Of a stretch of DNA of 5,341 bases, positions 5,328 through 5,341 are shown piece after piece. Source of the DNA: Campylobacterales bacterium (lineage in GTDB: Bacteria; Campylobacterota; Campylobacteria; Campylobacterales; QNZT01); the NCBI GenBank assembly GCA_015663225.1, contig DQSO01000172.1:1-5341 (forward strand), in the 5' to 3' direction. Each line of letters starts with the position of its first letter. The stretch's first letter is position 1. Position numbers and translations under genes: made by a program. Below the pieces are notes generated by a model. That model was given only the letters and a program-made list of their open reading frames with translations. It searched no databases and was not told where the DNA came from.

Positions 5328-5341
5328 ACTTAAAATCTTTC

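Overview
The window looks like chromosomal DNA from a Campylobacterota (epsilonproteobacterial) genome, probably a free-living Sulfurimonas-, Sulfuricurvum- or Sulfurovum-like organism. The sequence is AT-rich and gene-dense. Its promoters have recognisable -10 boxes but no clear -35. The gene content fits that group: an ilvE followed directly by an SPFH membrane-protein gene (a pairing I recall from Campylobacter jejuni, cj0269c-cj0268c), a fused hisIE, and nspC of the carboxyspermidine route to spermidine. The genus is inferred from protein character only.

Layout: (1) a tRNA-Ser(UGA) lacking its first four bases at the left edge; (2) a tight + strand operon of ilvE (175-1095), an SPFH/band-7 membrane protein (1097-2173) and hisIE (2173-2853), with a 1-nt gap at the first junction and a 1-nt overlap at the second; (3) after 46 nt carrying two overlapping potential hairpins, a pair of small two-TM proteins of unknown function (2900-3430 and 3430-3963), which overlap by 1 nt and look like tandem paralogs; (4) a 129-nt gap holding an extended -10 promoter for nspC and a short minus-strand open frame that may be a gene remnant; (5) nspC (4093-5202), starting at GTG; (6) a complete tRNA-Glu with the uncommon CUC anticodon (5253-5327).

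IlvE makes branched-chain amino acids by transamination. HisIE performs steps two and three of histidine synthesis. NspC performs the last step of spermidine or norspermidine synthesis. The SPFH protein is a membrane scaffold whose translation is physically linked to both metabolic genes, though no functional link is evident. The two small membrane proteins are the least understood part: each has two N-terminal TM helices, a G-x-I-K-N motif followed at fixed spacing by a cysteine, and a second cysteine next to the C-terminus, which suggests a disulfide-stabilised domain outside the cytoplasm. I see no mobile element, CRISPR array or defence system. Most of the window is ordinary housekeeping sequence.
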